A stretch of 64,000 bases of DNA from an uncultured Bacteroidales bacterium (GCA_944323825.1 CALUTY010000017.1:1-64000); one strand, 5' to 3'. Counted from the first letter of the stretch, positions 26,336-34,157 are shown. Translations and numbers: made by a program. Notes: generated by a model from the sequence alone, not told the origin.

Positions 26336-27436
26336 TCATTTTTCCGCCGTACCGGACAGGATTTCATTCTGCACCTGGACGGAAGCATCGTGGATGGCGT
26401 TGAAGATAACAGAAATGAAATGCTCTGAAAGGCCGTATTCCGCACCGCGGGCGGTCACTTTTTCAAGCACTGCATCCCAGCGCGAAGCCTGGATGATGGC
26501 GATGTTGTTCCTTTTCTTGTACTCGCCTATCTCACGGCTTATCCTCATTCTCATGGCGATGTCCGAAAGGATCTGGTCGTCTATCGCATCTATCTGTTCC
26601 CTCAGCCTGTCTATATTTTCCTTATATTCAGGGCTGTCCGAGTCCGGATTCCTCACTGCAAGATTTTTCATGAGAGTACCGAGGTCTTCAGGCGTGAGCT
26701 GCTGGCTGGCATCGCTCAAAGCGCAGGAAGGGTCGCAATGCGATTCTATCATGAGCCCGTCAAGACCGAGGTCAAGCGAACGCTGTGAAATTTCCTGAAG
26801 GTATTTCCTGTCCCCTGCGATATGGCTAGGGTCGCAGAAGAACGGAAGTTCCGGGCAACGGCTGCGCAGCTCCACTGCCAGCTGCCATTCAGGGCTGTTC
26901 CTGTACCTTATCTTCCCCGATGTGGAAAATCCCCTGTGTATCACGCCCAATTTCTTTATTCCTGCCTGGTTAAGACGCTCCAGGGCTCCTATCCAGAGAT
27001 CAATGTCAGGACTTACCGGGTTCTTGACCAGCACCGGGATGTCCATGTCCCTCAAGGCCTCAGCAAGCTCCTGCACAAGGAACGGGTTGGCCGTGGTCCT
27101 CGCCCCTATCCACACCATGTCCACCCCGAATTTGAGGCAGTCGAAAATATGCTTCTCACTGGCCACTTCCGTGCATATTTTCATCCCCAGCTCATTCTTC
27201 ACTCTCTGCATCCACTTCAGTCCGACAGTGCCCACGCCCTCAAATGTGTTGGGATGTGTGCGCGGCTTCCATATCCCGGCACGGAACACATTTATTCCCA
27301 ACGACTTGATTCTGCGGGCAGTCTCCATGACCTGAACTTCGGATTCAGCGCTGCACGGGCCTGCGATCATAAGAGGTTTCCCTTCCGGGAAAATTCCCCA
27401 TTCCCCTACGGGAACAATGTCCAGTCTTCTTTCCAT
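26336..27436 (-). CDS. Bifunctional DAHP synthase / chorismate mutase
   Basis: 366 residues. The N-terminal ~265 residues are a type-I, KDPG-aldolase-like DAHP synthase (AGPCSAES near 25-32, FRAGIWKPRTHP, IGARTTANP, VKNPVSPD, HRGFS, FFCDPSHIAGDR, GLMIESHCDPS). The C-terminal ~90 residues are an AroQ-type chorismate mutase (LREQIDAIDDQILSDIAMRMRISREIGEYKK). It catalyses the first step of the shikimate route and the branch to prephenate. Fusion to the mutase lets prephenate control the synthase in related enzymes. It is the last gene of the Phe/Tyr operon, 4 nt after tyrA, convergent with lpxK (1-nt gap). Confidence 0.95.
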   Translation of the reverse strand: MERRLDIVPVGEWGIFPEGKPLMIAGPCSAESEVQVMETARRIKSLGINVFRAGIWKPRTHPNTFEGVGTVGLKWMQRVKNELGMKICTEVASEKHIFDCLKFGVDMVWIGARTTANPFLVQELAEALRDMDIPVLVKNPVSPDIDLWIGALERLNQAGIKKLGVIHRGFSTSGKIRYRNSPEWQLAVELRSRCPELPFFCDPSHIAGDRKYLQEISQRSLDLGLDGLMIESHCDPSCALSDASQQLTPEDLGTLMKNLAVRNPDSDSPEYKENIDRLREQIDAIDDQILSDIAMRMRISREIGEYKKRNNIAIIQASRWDAVLEKVTARGAEYGLSEHFISVIFNAIHDASVQVQNEILSGTAEK

Positions 27437-27440
27437 AATT

Positions 27441-28358
27441 TTATCGTATTATCCTTTTTATTCTGTTGGCGTCTTCTATCAGAGACCTTATATTGTCTTC
27501 ATTTCCTTCAGCGATTGCGGTCCTGAATTCTTTCATTTTCTCCATATAAGTGTCCATCACACGCAGCACATTGTCCCTGTTCCGGGAAAATATCGGCACC
27601 CACATGTCCGCATTGCTCTTGGCGAGCCTGACGGTGGAGGAAAAGCCTCCCGAAGCAAGGTCGAAAATATGTTTCTCGTCCTTCTCTTTTTCAAGCACGG
27701 TGAGGGCCAGGGCAAATGAAGTGATATGCGAGATATGCGACACATACGCCGCATGCACGTCATGTCCCGATGCATTCATGTATATCAGCCGCATGTTCAG
27801 CGCCGAATACAGGGCCTCGGCAACCCGGAGGGAATGACTGTCAGACTCCCCGCTGTCACAGATGATGCAGGCCCGGCCGTCAAACAGCCCTGGCATCGCG
27901 GCCCACGGTCCGGAATACTCGGTCCCTGCCATCGGATGCGTCGGCACATAGCATTTCCTCATAGGATGACAATGCACGCTCCGGACGAGGCATTCCTTGA
28001 CGGAACATACATCCAGCACCACTTTACGGATGACCCCTGCCACCTGATTTCCGCCGGTCCTGCCCGGTTTTTCAATGCCGGCACACTCACCTATCCGGTC
28101 CAGAATGTCCGGCAGCATCTTCAGCGCCGTCCCGACAGGCACGGCCAAGATGATCACATCAGCCTCCCGCACACATTCATCGTACGGGACCATCCTGTCA
28201 GCAAGCCCGATCTTCAATGCTGCCGCAGCATTCACCGGATCCGCCTCCACACCGATGATTTCCGATGCGAAGCCTCTTCTCTTCAAGTCTATTGCCATCG
28301 AGCCGCCTATCAGCCCAAGGCCTATTACCGCCACTCTATGTGTCTGTTGCATAACCAT
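27441..28358 (-). CDS. tyrA: Prephenate dehydrogenase
   Basis: 305 residues. N-terminal Rossmann fold VAVIGLGLIGGSMAIDLKRRG with the GxGxxG NAD(P) motif. HPMAGTEYSGPWAAM near 140-154 carries the catalytic His. The C-terminal helical domain includes HVAYVSHISHITSFAL-like sequence (HAAYVSHISHITSFAL). It converts prephenate to 4-hydroxyphenylpyruvate for tyrosine. The start at 28358 lies 1 nt from a long inverted repeat (28360-28421). A 186-nt repeat-rich spacer separates it from the aminotransferase gene upstream. Confidence 0.93.
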   Translation of the reverse strand: MVMQQTHRVAVIGLGLIGGSMAIDLKRRGFASEIIGVEADPVNAAAALKIGLADRMVPYDECVREADVIILAVPVGTALKMLPDILDRIGECAGIEKPGRTGGNQVAGVIRKVVLDVCSVKECLVRSVHCHPMRKCYVPTHPMAGTEYSGPWAAMPGLFDGRACIICDSGESDSHSLRVAEALYSALNMRLIYMNASGHDVHAAYVSHISHITSFALALTVLEKEKDEKHIFDLASGGFSSTVRLAKSNADMWVPIFSRNRDNVLRVMDTYMEKMKEFRTAIAEGNEDNIRSLIEDANRIKRIIR

Positions 28359-28359
28359 T

Positions 28360-28421
28360 TTAACGTCAGTTCGACGAATTTATAATGCTCGCTCCCAGGG
28401 AATTCGTCGAACCGTCGTTAA
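28360..28421. repeat. Nested inverted repeat directly upstream of tyrA
   Basis: TTCGACGAATT (28370-28380) and AATTCGTCGAA (28401-28411) are perfect 11-bp arms. Outside them TTAACG (28360-28365) pairs with CGTTAA (28416-28421). The stem ends one base before the tyrA ATG, so it may control translation or mark the end of a mobile repeat. Confidence 0.6.
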
Positions 28422-28538
28422 GGATTTCTTCGAAATCCAATTGTCTTAATCCCCAGTCGCTCCGCGACAGCCCCTTGTCAAGGGGCGTCACCCTCCTTTC
28501 TCCTCCCTAATAGGGAGGACTGTCGCAGGATTACATCC
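28422..28538. repeat. Cluster of perfect short hairpins
   Basis: Four to five consecutive hairpins: GGATTTC-TTC-GAAATCC (28422-28438), GTCGC-TCC-GCGAC, GCCCCTTG-TC-AAGGGGC, TCCTCCCTA-A-TAGGGAGGA and GCAGGAT-TAC-ATCCTGC. In addition GCGACAG pairs at distance with CTGTCGC. The wording resembles dispersed palindromic repeats seen in many gut bacteria. No coding capacity. It separates the aminotransferase stop (28545) from tyrA and might act as an RNA-processing or termination element inside the operon. Confidence 0.6.
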
Positions 28539-28544
28539 TGCTCC

Positions 28545-29861
28545 TTAAGCAGTTGTCCGCCCGGAAAGCAATTCCCGTATCTTCCGCCCTGCCAGCCGCA
28601 GAGTGTCACAGCCCGCACACAAGGAAATCCTTATGTAGTCCGCACCGTTCCGCCCGAAAATGAAACCCGGAGTTATGAACACTCCTGCCCCGTACAGGAC
28701 AATGTCCGAAACCCTTTCTCCGAGAGAACGGACGTAATGTTCCGGTCCTTCCGGCTCTCGCCCAGACCTTTCATTGCCTAAAGAATCCTGAGTCATGTCA
28801 TTTCCGCCAGGCGCCGCCATAGGACGAGGAGAACTGCATTTCATGACAGGACTGTCCTCCGAAACCTTTCCCCAGAGGAAAAGCCCGCTGCTGTCCCTGT
28901 CGTATTCTGCACCGAGAAGATCAAATATCTCTCCTGCGACAACTCTCCTGCGGCGGTATTCATCATTCAGTTCCCTGAACCACTCCGGTCCCTGCGAAAG
29001 CGCCGCGACCGCCGCCAGCTGGAGAGGCTTGAACATGCCCGAATCCATCTGGCTCTTCACCTTGAGAATCTGCGAGATATAATCAGAGGCACCTGCCACC
29101 ATCCCTATTCTCCAGCCGGACATGTTGTGCGCCTTGCTCAACGAATTCAGTTCCAGACAACATTCCTTTGCCCCCGGCACGGCAAGAATCGAAAGCGGCC
29201 TGTCATTGAGAATGAAGCTGTACGGATTGTCATTGCACACAAGTATCCCGTGCCTCCGCCCGAAATCCACAAGTCTGCGGTACAAATCCTCAGATGCAGC
29301 AGCCCCGGTCGGCATATCGGGCCAGTTCGTCCACATTATCTTCACCCCGGAAAGATCCATATTCTCAAGCGCATCGAAATCCGGCCACCATCCGTTTTCA
29401 GCCTTCAGGTCGTATGTCACAACATCCGCCTCCACAAGACGGGACGCCGAAGAATAGGTCGGATAGCCGGGATCAGGGACCAGCACCTTGTCCCCCTTGT
29501 CCAGAAAAGCAAGGGAAATGAGCAGTATGCCTTCCTTCGACCCGACAAGAGGCTGGATTTCGCAGGCCGGGTCAAGCTCCGCATGATAATATCTCCCATA
29601 CCAGTCTGCAAACGCCTTCCTGAGGGCAGGCAGTCCGACATAACTCTGATATGCATGGCTGTCCTTCCGTTCCGCCGATTCCACAAGGGCGGCGATGGCC
29701 TCTGCCGGAGGCATCCCGTCAGGAGCGCCTATGCCGAGATTGATGATCCTCTCCTCCCCGGCTGCATCCCTTGCAGCATTCATCCTGCCGATTTCTTTCA
29801 GCTTGCGGGAAAAATAATATTCCTGCACGCTCTCTGTTCTTTTTGCCGGTCTGATTATCAT
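28545..29861 (-). CDS. PLP-dependent class I/II aminotransferase
   Basis: 438 residues, fold-type I. Seen: NLGIGAPDGMPP (41-52), YQSYVGLPALRKAFADWY, VLVPDPGYPTY, the TNWPDMPTGA loop, NDNPYSF and the PLP-binding Lys243 in NSLSKAHNMSGWRIG. The final small domain contains the substrate-binding Arg in YIRISLCAG. Between LFLWGKV and the continuing VRSLGERVSDIVLYG, residues ~336-376 are an extra polar, low-complexity stretch. Its place between pheA and tyrA argues that it transaminates phenylpyruvate and hydroxyphenylpyruvate, though close relatives are annotated as LL-diaminopimelate-type aminotransferases. Confidence 0.88.
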   Translation of the reverse strand: MIIRPAKRTESVQEYYFSRKLKEIGRMNAARDAAGEERIINLGIGAPDGMPPAEAIAALVESAERKDSHAYQSYVGLPALRKAFADWYGRYYHAELDPACEIQPLVGSKEGILLISLAFLDKGDKVLVPDPGYPTYSSASRLVEADVVTYDLKAENGWWPDFDALENMDLSGVKIMWTNWPDMPTGAAASEDLYRRLVDFGRRHGILVCNDNPYSFILNDRPLSILAVPGAKECCLELNSLSKAHNMSGWRIGMVAGASDYISQILKVKSQMDSGMFKPLQLAAVAALSQGPEWFRELNDEYRRRRVVAGEIFDLLGAEYDRDSSGLFLWGKVSEDSPVMKCSSPRPMAAPGGNDMTQDSLGNERSGREPEGPEHYVRSLGERVSDIVLYGAGVFITPGFIFGRNGADYIRISLCAGCDTLRLAGRKIRELLSGRTTA

Positions 29862-29929
29862 GAGATTTACATTATTTGTATACTATTTTCCAAAATCCTG
29901 CTTTAATGCCATTTCGACCGAAGGGCATA

Positions 29930-30814
29930 TCATATCGCCGCCGCATATTCGCCGAGCACATTCAGGTCCTCCATCAGCGGCCGCACTGCGGACAATGCCT
30001 GGATATACCTCCCGTAATCAGAAAACTTCACATCCACATAGAAGAAATACTGCCATTCCCTGCCCGGAATCGGAAGCGACTGGATTCTCGTCAGATTCAT
30101 GTCATAGAACGACAGTATCGTGAGAATCTGCGCCAATGACCCCGTCTTGTGCGGCAGTGTGAAACACAGCGAAGCCTTCGTCACCTTCTCCTCCGGAATG
30201 GAAAGCCCGTCATCAAGCACAAGAAACCTCGTGAAGTTCTGCTTATAAGTCTCTATGCTCTCCTGCAGTATCTCCAGCCCGTAAAGTTCTGCAGCCAGGG
30301 CCGAAGCCACCGCCCCCACTCCCTCAAGATGCCCCCGGGCAATGTCCGCCGCACTTTTCGCCGTATCCTCCGACTCCACCAGACGGATGTGCGGATAGCC
30401 GGAAAAGAACTGCCTGGTCTGGTTTATGGCCATATAATGCGTCCTCACCTCCCTTATGTCCTCCATCTTCTGCCCCGGGAGTGCCATAAGGTTCTGCCTG
30501 ATGCGAAGGAACACTTCCCCCTTTATCTTCACGTCATATTTCCTGAGCAGTTCGAAATTGGGAAGGAGTCCTCCCGAGACAGTATTCTCTATCGCCATCA
30601 CCGCCGAATCCGCACGCCCCTCCCGCAAGGCCGCATAAAGACCTTCGAAAGTATCACATTCCACAATCTGCATCTCCGGACCGCTTGCTGCAACTCCCTG
30701 CCCCTTATCCTCCGGACACCGACAGCCATTCCCCGGCATCCCATAGAAAAGTCTTGCCGCCTGCTCATGGAAGCATCCCGAGTATCCCTGTATCGCTATT
30801 CTCTTCAATTCCAT
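29930..30814 (-). CDS. pheA: Prephenate dehydratase with ACT domain
   Basis: 294 residues; no chorismate mutase part, since that activity is fused to DAHP synthase in this operon. Seen: IAIQGYSGCFHEQAA (6-20), MAIENTVSGGLLPNF near 97-111, the TRQFFSGYP region, NFTRFLVLDD, and a C-terminal ACT domain (~205-290; KASLCFTLPHKTGSLAQILTILSFYDMNLTRIQSLP) that binds phenylalanine for feedback control. It converts prephenate to phenylpyruvate. First structural gene of the Phe/Tyr operon. It is preceded by an attenuator (30844-30996). Confidence 0.95.
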   Translation of the reverse strand: MELKRIAIQGYSGCFHEQAARLFYGMPGNGCRCPEDKGQGVAASGPEMQIVECDTFEGLYAALREGRADSAVMAIENTVSGGLLPNFELLRKYDVKIKGEVFLRIRQNLMALPGQKMEDIREVRTHYMAINQTRQFFSGYPHIRLVESEDTAKSAADIARGHLEGVGAVASALAAELYGLEILQESIETYKQNFTRFLVLDDGLSIPEEKVTKASLCFTLPHKTGSLAQILTILSFYDMNLTRIQSLPIPGREWQYFFYVDVKFSDYGRYIQALSAVRPLMEDLNVLGEYAAAI

Positions 30815-30843
30815 AATCTTATTTTTCTTCTGTACACCACATC

Positions 30844-30872
30844 AAAAAAGGCTGCCCGCAAACCGGACAGCC
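30844..30872 (-). terminator. Intrinsic terminator in the pheA leader (attenuator stem 3:4)
   Basis: On the minus strand GGCTGTCCG (5' arm, 30864-30872) pairs with CGGGCAGCC (3' arm, 30850-30858): nine continuous pairs with one G-U, a 5-nt loop GTTTG, then TTTTTT (30844-30849). It lies ~30 nt before the pheA start codon, so it ends the leader RNA before the operon. Confidence 0.85.
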
Positions 30873-30919
30873 CTGATGTTCTTCTCTATACAATGAATCT
30901 GCGCACGACTTCCGGTCCA

Positions 30920-30979
30920 TCACCTTTTCTGGCAATAGAAATAAAAATAACCGAAAGCCCTAAATCGAAAATCCATCAT
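30920..30979 (-). CDS. Phe/Tyr-rich leader peptide of the attenuator
   Basis: 19 codons from ATG 30977-30979 (a second ATG follows directly): MMDFRFRAFGYFYFYCQKR, then TGA (30920-30922). Five Phe and three Tyr make 8 of 19 residues aromatic, with the alternating run YFYFY in the middle. The predicted transcription start (~30989, from the -7 box at 30996-31003) lies about 10 nt upstream, so the longer open frame reaching 31129 is not transcribed as one unit. No strong Shine-Dalgarno sequence is seen, which is normal in Bacteroidetes. The peptide acts by being translated slowly when Phe- or Tyr-tRNA is scarce; it has no expected function as a protein. Confidence 0.82.
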   Translation of the reverse strand: MMDFRFRAFGYFYFYCQKR

Positions 30980-30995
30980 AACAGGAACAAATCTA

Positions 30996-31003
30996 CAAAT
31001 ATA
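30996..31003 (-). promoter_or_regulatory. -7 box of the pheA leader promoter
   Basis: TATATTTG on the minus strand fits TAnnTTTG perfectly and lies 17 nt before the leader-peptide ATG. No TTTG is found at the -33 position, so the promoter may be weak or activator-dependent. Confidence 0.6.
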
Positions 31004-31076
31004 TTTTCTGAAATGCAAGCCCCACCCCAGGAATAGAGTATCTATCTTCCGGAAAAGATCCAGCAGGAAAGTTGCC

Positions 31077-31145
31077 AAATAACCGAACGAAATTCGTCCA
31101 AACAACCGAACAAAATCGGTCCAAATCACCGAACGGAATTCATTT
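31077..31145. repeat. Three imperfect ~23-nt tandem repeats
   Basis: The unit (plus strand) is AACCGAACGAAATTCGTCCAA, repeated with changes as AACCGAACAAAATCGGTCCAA and ACCGAACGGAATTC. The period is not a multiple of three, so it is not a protein repeat. It directly precedes the gene remnant at 31156. Confidence 0.5.
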
Positions 31146-31155
31146 CTTTTGGGAA

Positions 31156-31281
31156 ATCAATGATTTACACACAAAGACAAAACAGCCGTCATTCCTGATG
31201 GTATTGACTGCAGTAGGCCCATACGCATACAGACGGGAAGACGGAATATATGTAGTGCCCGCAGGCTGCCTTAAAGATTGA
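31156..31281 (+). pseudogene. Possible 3' remnant of a larger gene
   Basis: About 41 codons (EINDLHTKTKQPSFLMVLTA...) ending in YRREDGIYVVPAGCLKD. The last 30 residues look like a genuine conserved protein C-terminus and remind me of the end of some AAA+ ATPase (COG1373/DUF4143-like) proteins of gut Bacteroidales. The frame upstream dissolves into the tandem repeat at 31077-31145 with no domain. I therefore treat it as a fragment left by recombination, not a working 69-residue protein. The identification is from memory and weak. The rest of the gap 31004-31321 shows nothing else. Confidence 0.35.
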
Positions 31282-31321
31282 ACTCAGGGCTTTATAGAAT
31301 ACTCTCATCTGGAAATATGAT

Positions 31322-31353
31322 AAAAAACGGGGATGACTTCACAGCCATCCCCG
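31322..31353 (-). terminator. Terminator of the second SusC/SusD operon
   Basis: Minus strand: CGGGGATG (31346-31353) pairs with CATCCCCG (31328-31335), followed by TTTTTT (31322-31327). It stands 29 nt after the stop of the last lipoprotein gene of the locus. Confidence 0.85.
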
Positions 31354-31381
31354 AGAATGAAAAATCAATATTTATGTTTGG

Positions 31382-33631
31382 TTATTCTTTGGTAAGAACA
31401 GCCGGGTAATCACCTGTTGTATAGAACAAATAATTCGGTCCTTTTCCCGTGTGCTGAATCATATCAGTAAGACATGTCAATGTGGATTTATCATCCGATA
31501 CTGAAAAATCCACTGTCTTTAACATTGTCGTTCCCCCTGACCAAGAACCAGGATTACGCCACATCAAGAAATTAGACAAAATCAATTTTTTCGACTCCGG
31601 ATCATAAGCACAATTTATACCATGTTCATCATGAAATACCTCTCCGTCACCAGCAAGATAAAAATCAGCCGTTCCATCAGGATACACTGTCACTCGCATT
31701 ATACCGTCAGTAATCCAGTTATTTGATCCAATATAAGCATAACATTCGTTGCTTGAATATGTCCCCTCAATCGAATCTCCTGATTCTGCCTGAATGGAAT
31801 ATTTCTTCTCATTCTGATAGATGATGAACGAGACTTCTCCGCCTTCAGTATATGTGAATGTAAGGTTCATTCCGGATTCGTCGAGGACATATGTGCCCGG
31901 CTTGCCTTCGTATGTGCCCTCTCCGAGACCGTCAAGGACAAGGACCCCGGCTGTTCCGGCATTGTCCGTATATGTACCGGCCTCCTTGCCTACAAAGCGG
32001 AATACAGGCTTCCCTTCCACGACGGAATATCTGAAGATATCGGTCCCGGCCTCATTCGTGATCTTTGAATCTGCGCCATCTTCGCTGATGGACTTCCCTT
32101 CAAAGTCGGCTGTCACCTTCGAAAGGGTCTTCTGACCGACAGGAGCATCATAATACCAGTATTCCTTCCCGGATGACTTTGTCACCTCTATCAGGAACCT
32201 GTTGCCGCTTTCATTTGCGGCAGCGGTGAAGGCAGAGACTCCTGCAGACTTTTTTACGGAGAAGAAATATCTGAAGGTGTTGTCGAGACCTCCCTGTGCC
32301 GGATCCAATGCCGTCATGACCCATGCATCCTCATTGAAATCGCCCTGTATGCCGATTCCGTCATTGTCACGGCCTGCTTCATTTCCGCACGCGTCATCAT
32401 CATAAGAGATGACATTGTCTGTGCATGAATAGAGGCCTATCTGGTCATAAGTATAGCCAGGGACATTCCCAGACAGCGACTTGAGGGTAAAGACAGTATT
32501 CGCCTTCAGTTCAAATTCCACATCAGGGCTTGAAACAGAAGTAATGTTCCCGGCATAATCAGAGCCCCACGGGATATAATAGCCCGAATATTCTGCGACA
32601 AAAGGCTTGCCTTCATATATAGTTATCTCGACTCCATCCTTGGATGTGATAAGGACCGGCTCCTGAGGCATGAAGAAACTCCAGCCGGTAGTGCCATAAT
32701 CATCAGTCCTCCAGCGCACGTCATAGGTGCTGCCAGATTCACGGCCCTCAACGGTCACAAAATTGGATATATTGGCATTGTCACCTTCTGCGACAGTCTC
32801 ATATCCGAAATCTATTTCGAGCCGGAAGACCACCAGTTTGCCCGGAACGCTTTCATAGATATTGTCGTCAGGCGTCGGATTGTCCGGATCCGTATCAGGT
32901 ATCGGGTCCCCGTCTTCGACTCCGTCGCCGTTGGTATCCTCCTTCTTTATCGAATTGAGCATATGCACATTCACATGGTCTCCGGATTTCCTGTATATAC
33001 GGATCTTGCCCTCCGATGTCACGGCAGTGAGAAGGACATCATTTTCAGGCATGACAAAACTGTAATGATATGTCGTCGCCCCTGTCTCTTCGTCTACAGT
33101 TGTCTTATCCTTATCCATATCACATACTTTGCCCTCTCCATAAGTGACGAACTGTATCGCCACCTTGCAGTCCTGCTCCCTCACTATCACAAAATTCACT
33201 GTCTCGCCGGCAATGGCCTCTGTCTGCTGCACGCCTGACTCCGGATCATCTCCCACAAAGAACACATAGCCATCACCGTCAGTGAAACGTATGCTGTGCC
33301 TGAGGCTGGACGTATTGACGGTAATCGTCACATCCTTTTCAGGCATCACGAACGAATATACATACACATTCTCATCCTCATTGAAAAGTTCCTGTTCACA
33401 GGCAGTGCCATTATAAAGGACTGAGGATATGTTCAAGGCATCATCCGAGACCGTTACGGTCACTTCCACCGTCTCTCCTGCGACGGCATATTCAGGTGCG
33501 GATACGGTGTACCCGCTCGCTTCTGGTACTGAAATCCGGTAGGACAAGGTCTCCTCCAGATTCTCCTTCTTGCAGCCGGCAACGCTCAATGCGGCAAGTC
33601 CGAGCATGCATAAATACTTAAAAATTTTCAT
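31382..33631 (-). CDS. Large repeat-containing surface lipoprotein
   Basis: 749 residues; function not recognised. The signal ends at Cys20 (LSVAGC) with KKENLEE after it. Residues ~30-330 contain three diverged repeats of about 90 residues, each ending in an FxMP motif (YSFVMPEKDVTITV, YSFVMPENDVLLTAV, FFMPQEPVLIT), resembling bacterial Ig-like/Flg_new-type surface repeats. Between repeats 2 and 3 an Asp/Pro-rich linker (DTNGDGVEDGDPIPDTDPD) looks like a calcium-binding thrombospondin-3-like segment. The C-terminal ~300 residues have several short beta-rich 'GTYTDN/GTYEG' modules typical of lipocalin-like Bacteroides lipoproteins. Last gene of the SusC2 operon; probably a cell-surface binding protein or adhesin. 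Confidence 0.7.
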   Translation of the reverse strand: MKIFKYLCMLGLAALSVAGCKKENLEETLSYRISVPEASGYTVSAPEYAVAGETVEVTVTVSDDALNISSVLYNGTACEQELFNEDENVYVYSFVMPEKDVTITVNTSSLRHSIRFTDGDGYVFFVGDDPESGVQQTEAIAGETVNFVIVREQDCKVAIQFVTYGEGKVCDMDKDKTTVDEETGATTYHYSFVMPENDVLLTAVTSEGKIRIYRKSGDHVNVHMLNSIKKEDTNGDGVEDGDPIPDTDPDNPTPDDNIYESVPGKLVVFRLEIDFGYETVAEGDNANISNFVTVEGRESGSTYDVRWRTDDYGTTGWSFFMPQEPVLITSKDGVEITIYEGKPFVAEYSGYYIPWGSDYAGNITSVSSPDVEFELKANTVFTLKSLSGNVPGYTYDQIGLYSCTDNVISYDDDACGNEAGRDNDGIGIQGDFNEDAWVMTALDPAQGGLDNTFRYFFSVKKSAGVSAFTAAANESGNRFLIEVTKSSGKEYWYYDAPVGQKTLSKVTADFEGKSISEDGADSKITNEAGTDIFRYSVVEGKPVFRFVGKEAGTYTDNAGTAGVLVLDGLGEGTYEGKPGTYVLDESGMNLTFTYTEGGEVSFIIYQNEKKYSIQAESGDSIEGTYSSNECYAYIGSNNWITDGIMRVTVYPDGTADFYLAGDGEVFHDEHGINCAYDPESKKLILSNFLMWRNPGSWSGGTTMLKTVDFSVSDDKSTLTCLTDMIQHTGKGPNYLFYTTGDYPAVLTKE

Positions 33632-33664
33632 AACACAAATAAATTAGGTTGACATACAATAAAA

Positions 33665-34132
33665 TCAAAGGAACGGGACAGGTGCTCCTGAAGCAGAGGA
33701 TTTAAGTACCACGGCTTCCGACTTCACCTCATCAGGCACTGTTTCCCTGGCATAAGTGCAGGTCTCCTCATAGCCGGCGGCATTTACGGAAACCATAGTC
33801 AGCATATTGCCGTTTTCACCTACGGAAAATGTATACGAGCCGCCCCACGGCGTACCGTCGCTATATACCCCGTCGAGGGATGTGCCGGAAACGGTATAGG
33901 TGCCGCTGAACCTGTAATGACGGCCCTTGCCAAGCTTCTGGTAGAGTTCAAATGTATCATCACCGAAAACCACATAGACATCGACATCTGCCGTTGCCAG
34001 GTCAAGACCTGTGACGGAAGTAAGGTGCCATTCTCCAGTAACCGCAGTCGGACCGGACTGCGTATCCTTGCTGCATGACGCAAAGTGCAATGAAGCGGCA
34101 AGGAGCATCATGTAAAAAATTATTCTTTTCAT
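33665..34132 (-). CDS. Lipocalin-like small lipoprotein
   Basis: 155 residues. The signal ends at Cys20 (HFASC) followed by SKDTQSG. The body begins VTGEWHLTSVTG and has the GxW and 'YRFSGTYTVSGTSLDGVYSDG' type strands of lipocalin-like domains common in Bacteroidales lipoproteins (WRVTG/‘DUF5004-like’). It has no enzymatic motif. It lies between the protease and the large lipoprotein with gaps of about 25 and 33 nt, so it is a member of the same transcript. The role is unknown; binding of a small hydrophobic ligand or peptide is only a guess. Confidence 0.6.
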   Translation of the reverse strand: MKRIIFYMMLLAASLHFASCSKDTQSGPTAVTGEWHLTSVTGLDLATADVDVYVVFGDDTFELYQKLGKGRHYRFSGTYTVSGTSLDGVYSDGTPWGGSYTFSVGENGNMLTMVSVNAAGYEETCTYARETVPDEVKSEAVVLKSSASGAPVPFL

Positions 34133-34157
34133 CTGTTCTGTCTTTCAATGATGGATG

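Larger units (their letters stand above)
30844..30996 (-). promoter_or_regulatory. Ribosome-mediated transcription attenuator of the Phe/Tyr operon
   Basis: Segment 1 (30949-30959, GGCTTTCGGTT) lies inside the leader peptide frame and can form 11 continuous pairs (three G-U) with segment 2 (30907-30917, GACCGGAAGTC). Segment 2 (GGACCGGA, 30911-30918) can instead pair with segment 3 (TCCGGTTT, 30860-30867; two G-U). That pairing would use the inner part of the terminator 5' arm and its loop. Segment 3 with 4 is the terminator. The Phe/Tyr-rich codons TAT TTT TAT TTC TAT begin at the 3' end of segment 1. A ribosome stalled there would cover segment 1, free segment 2 and prevent termination. This is the logic of E. 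coli pheL/trpL-type attenuation. Confidence 0.8.

Noticed and set aside
30920..31129. 69-residue minus-strand protein upstream of pheA
   Set aside because: Only the last 20 codons lie downstream of the predicted promoter. The upper part overlaps tandem repeats and has no protein character. I keep only the leader peptide 30920-30979.
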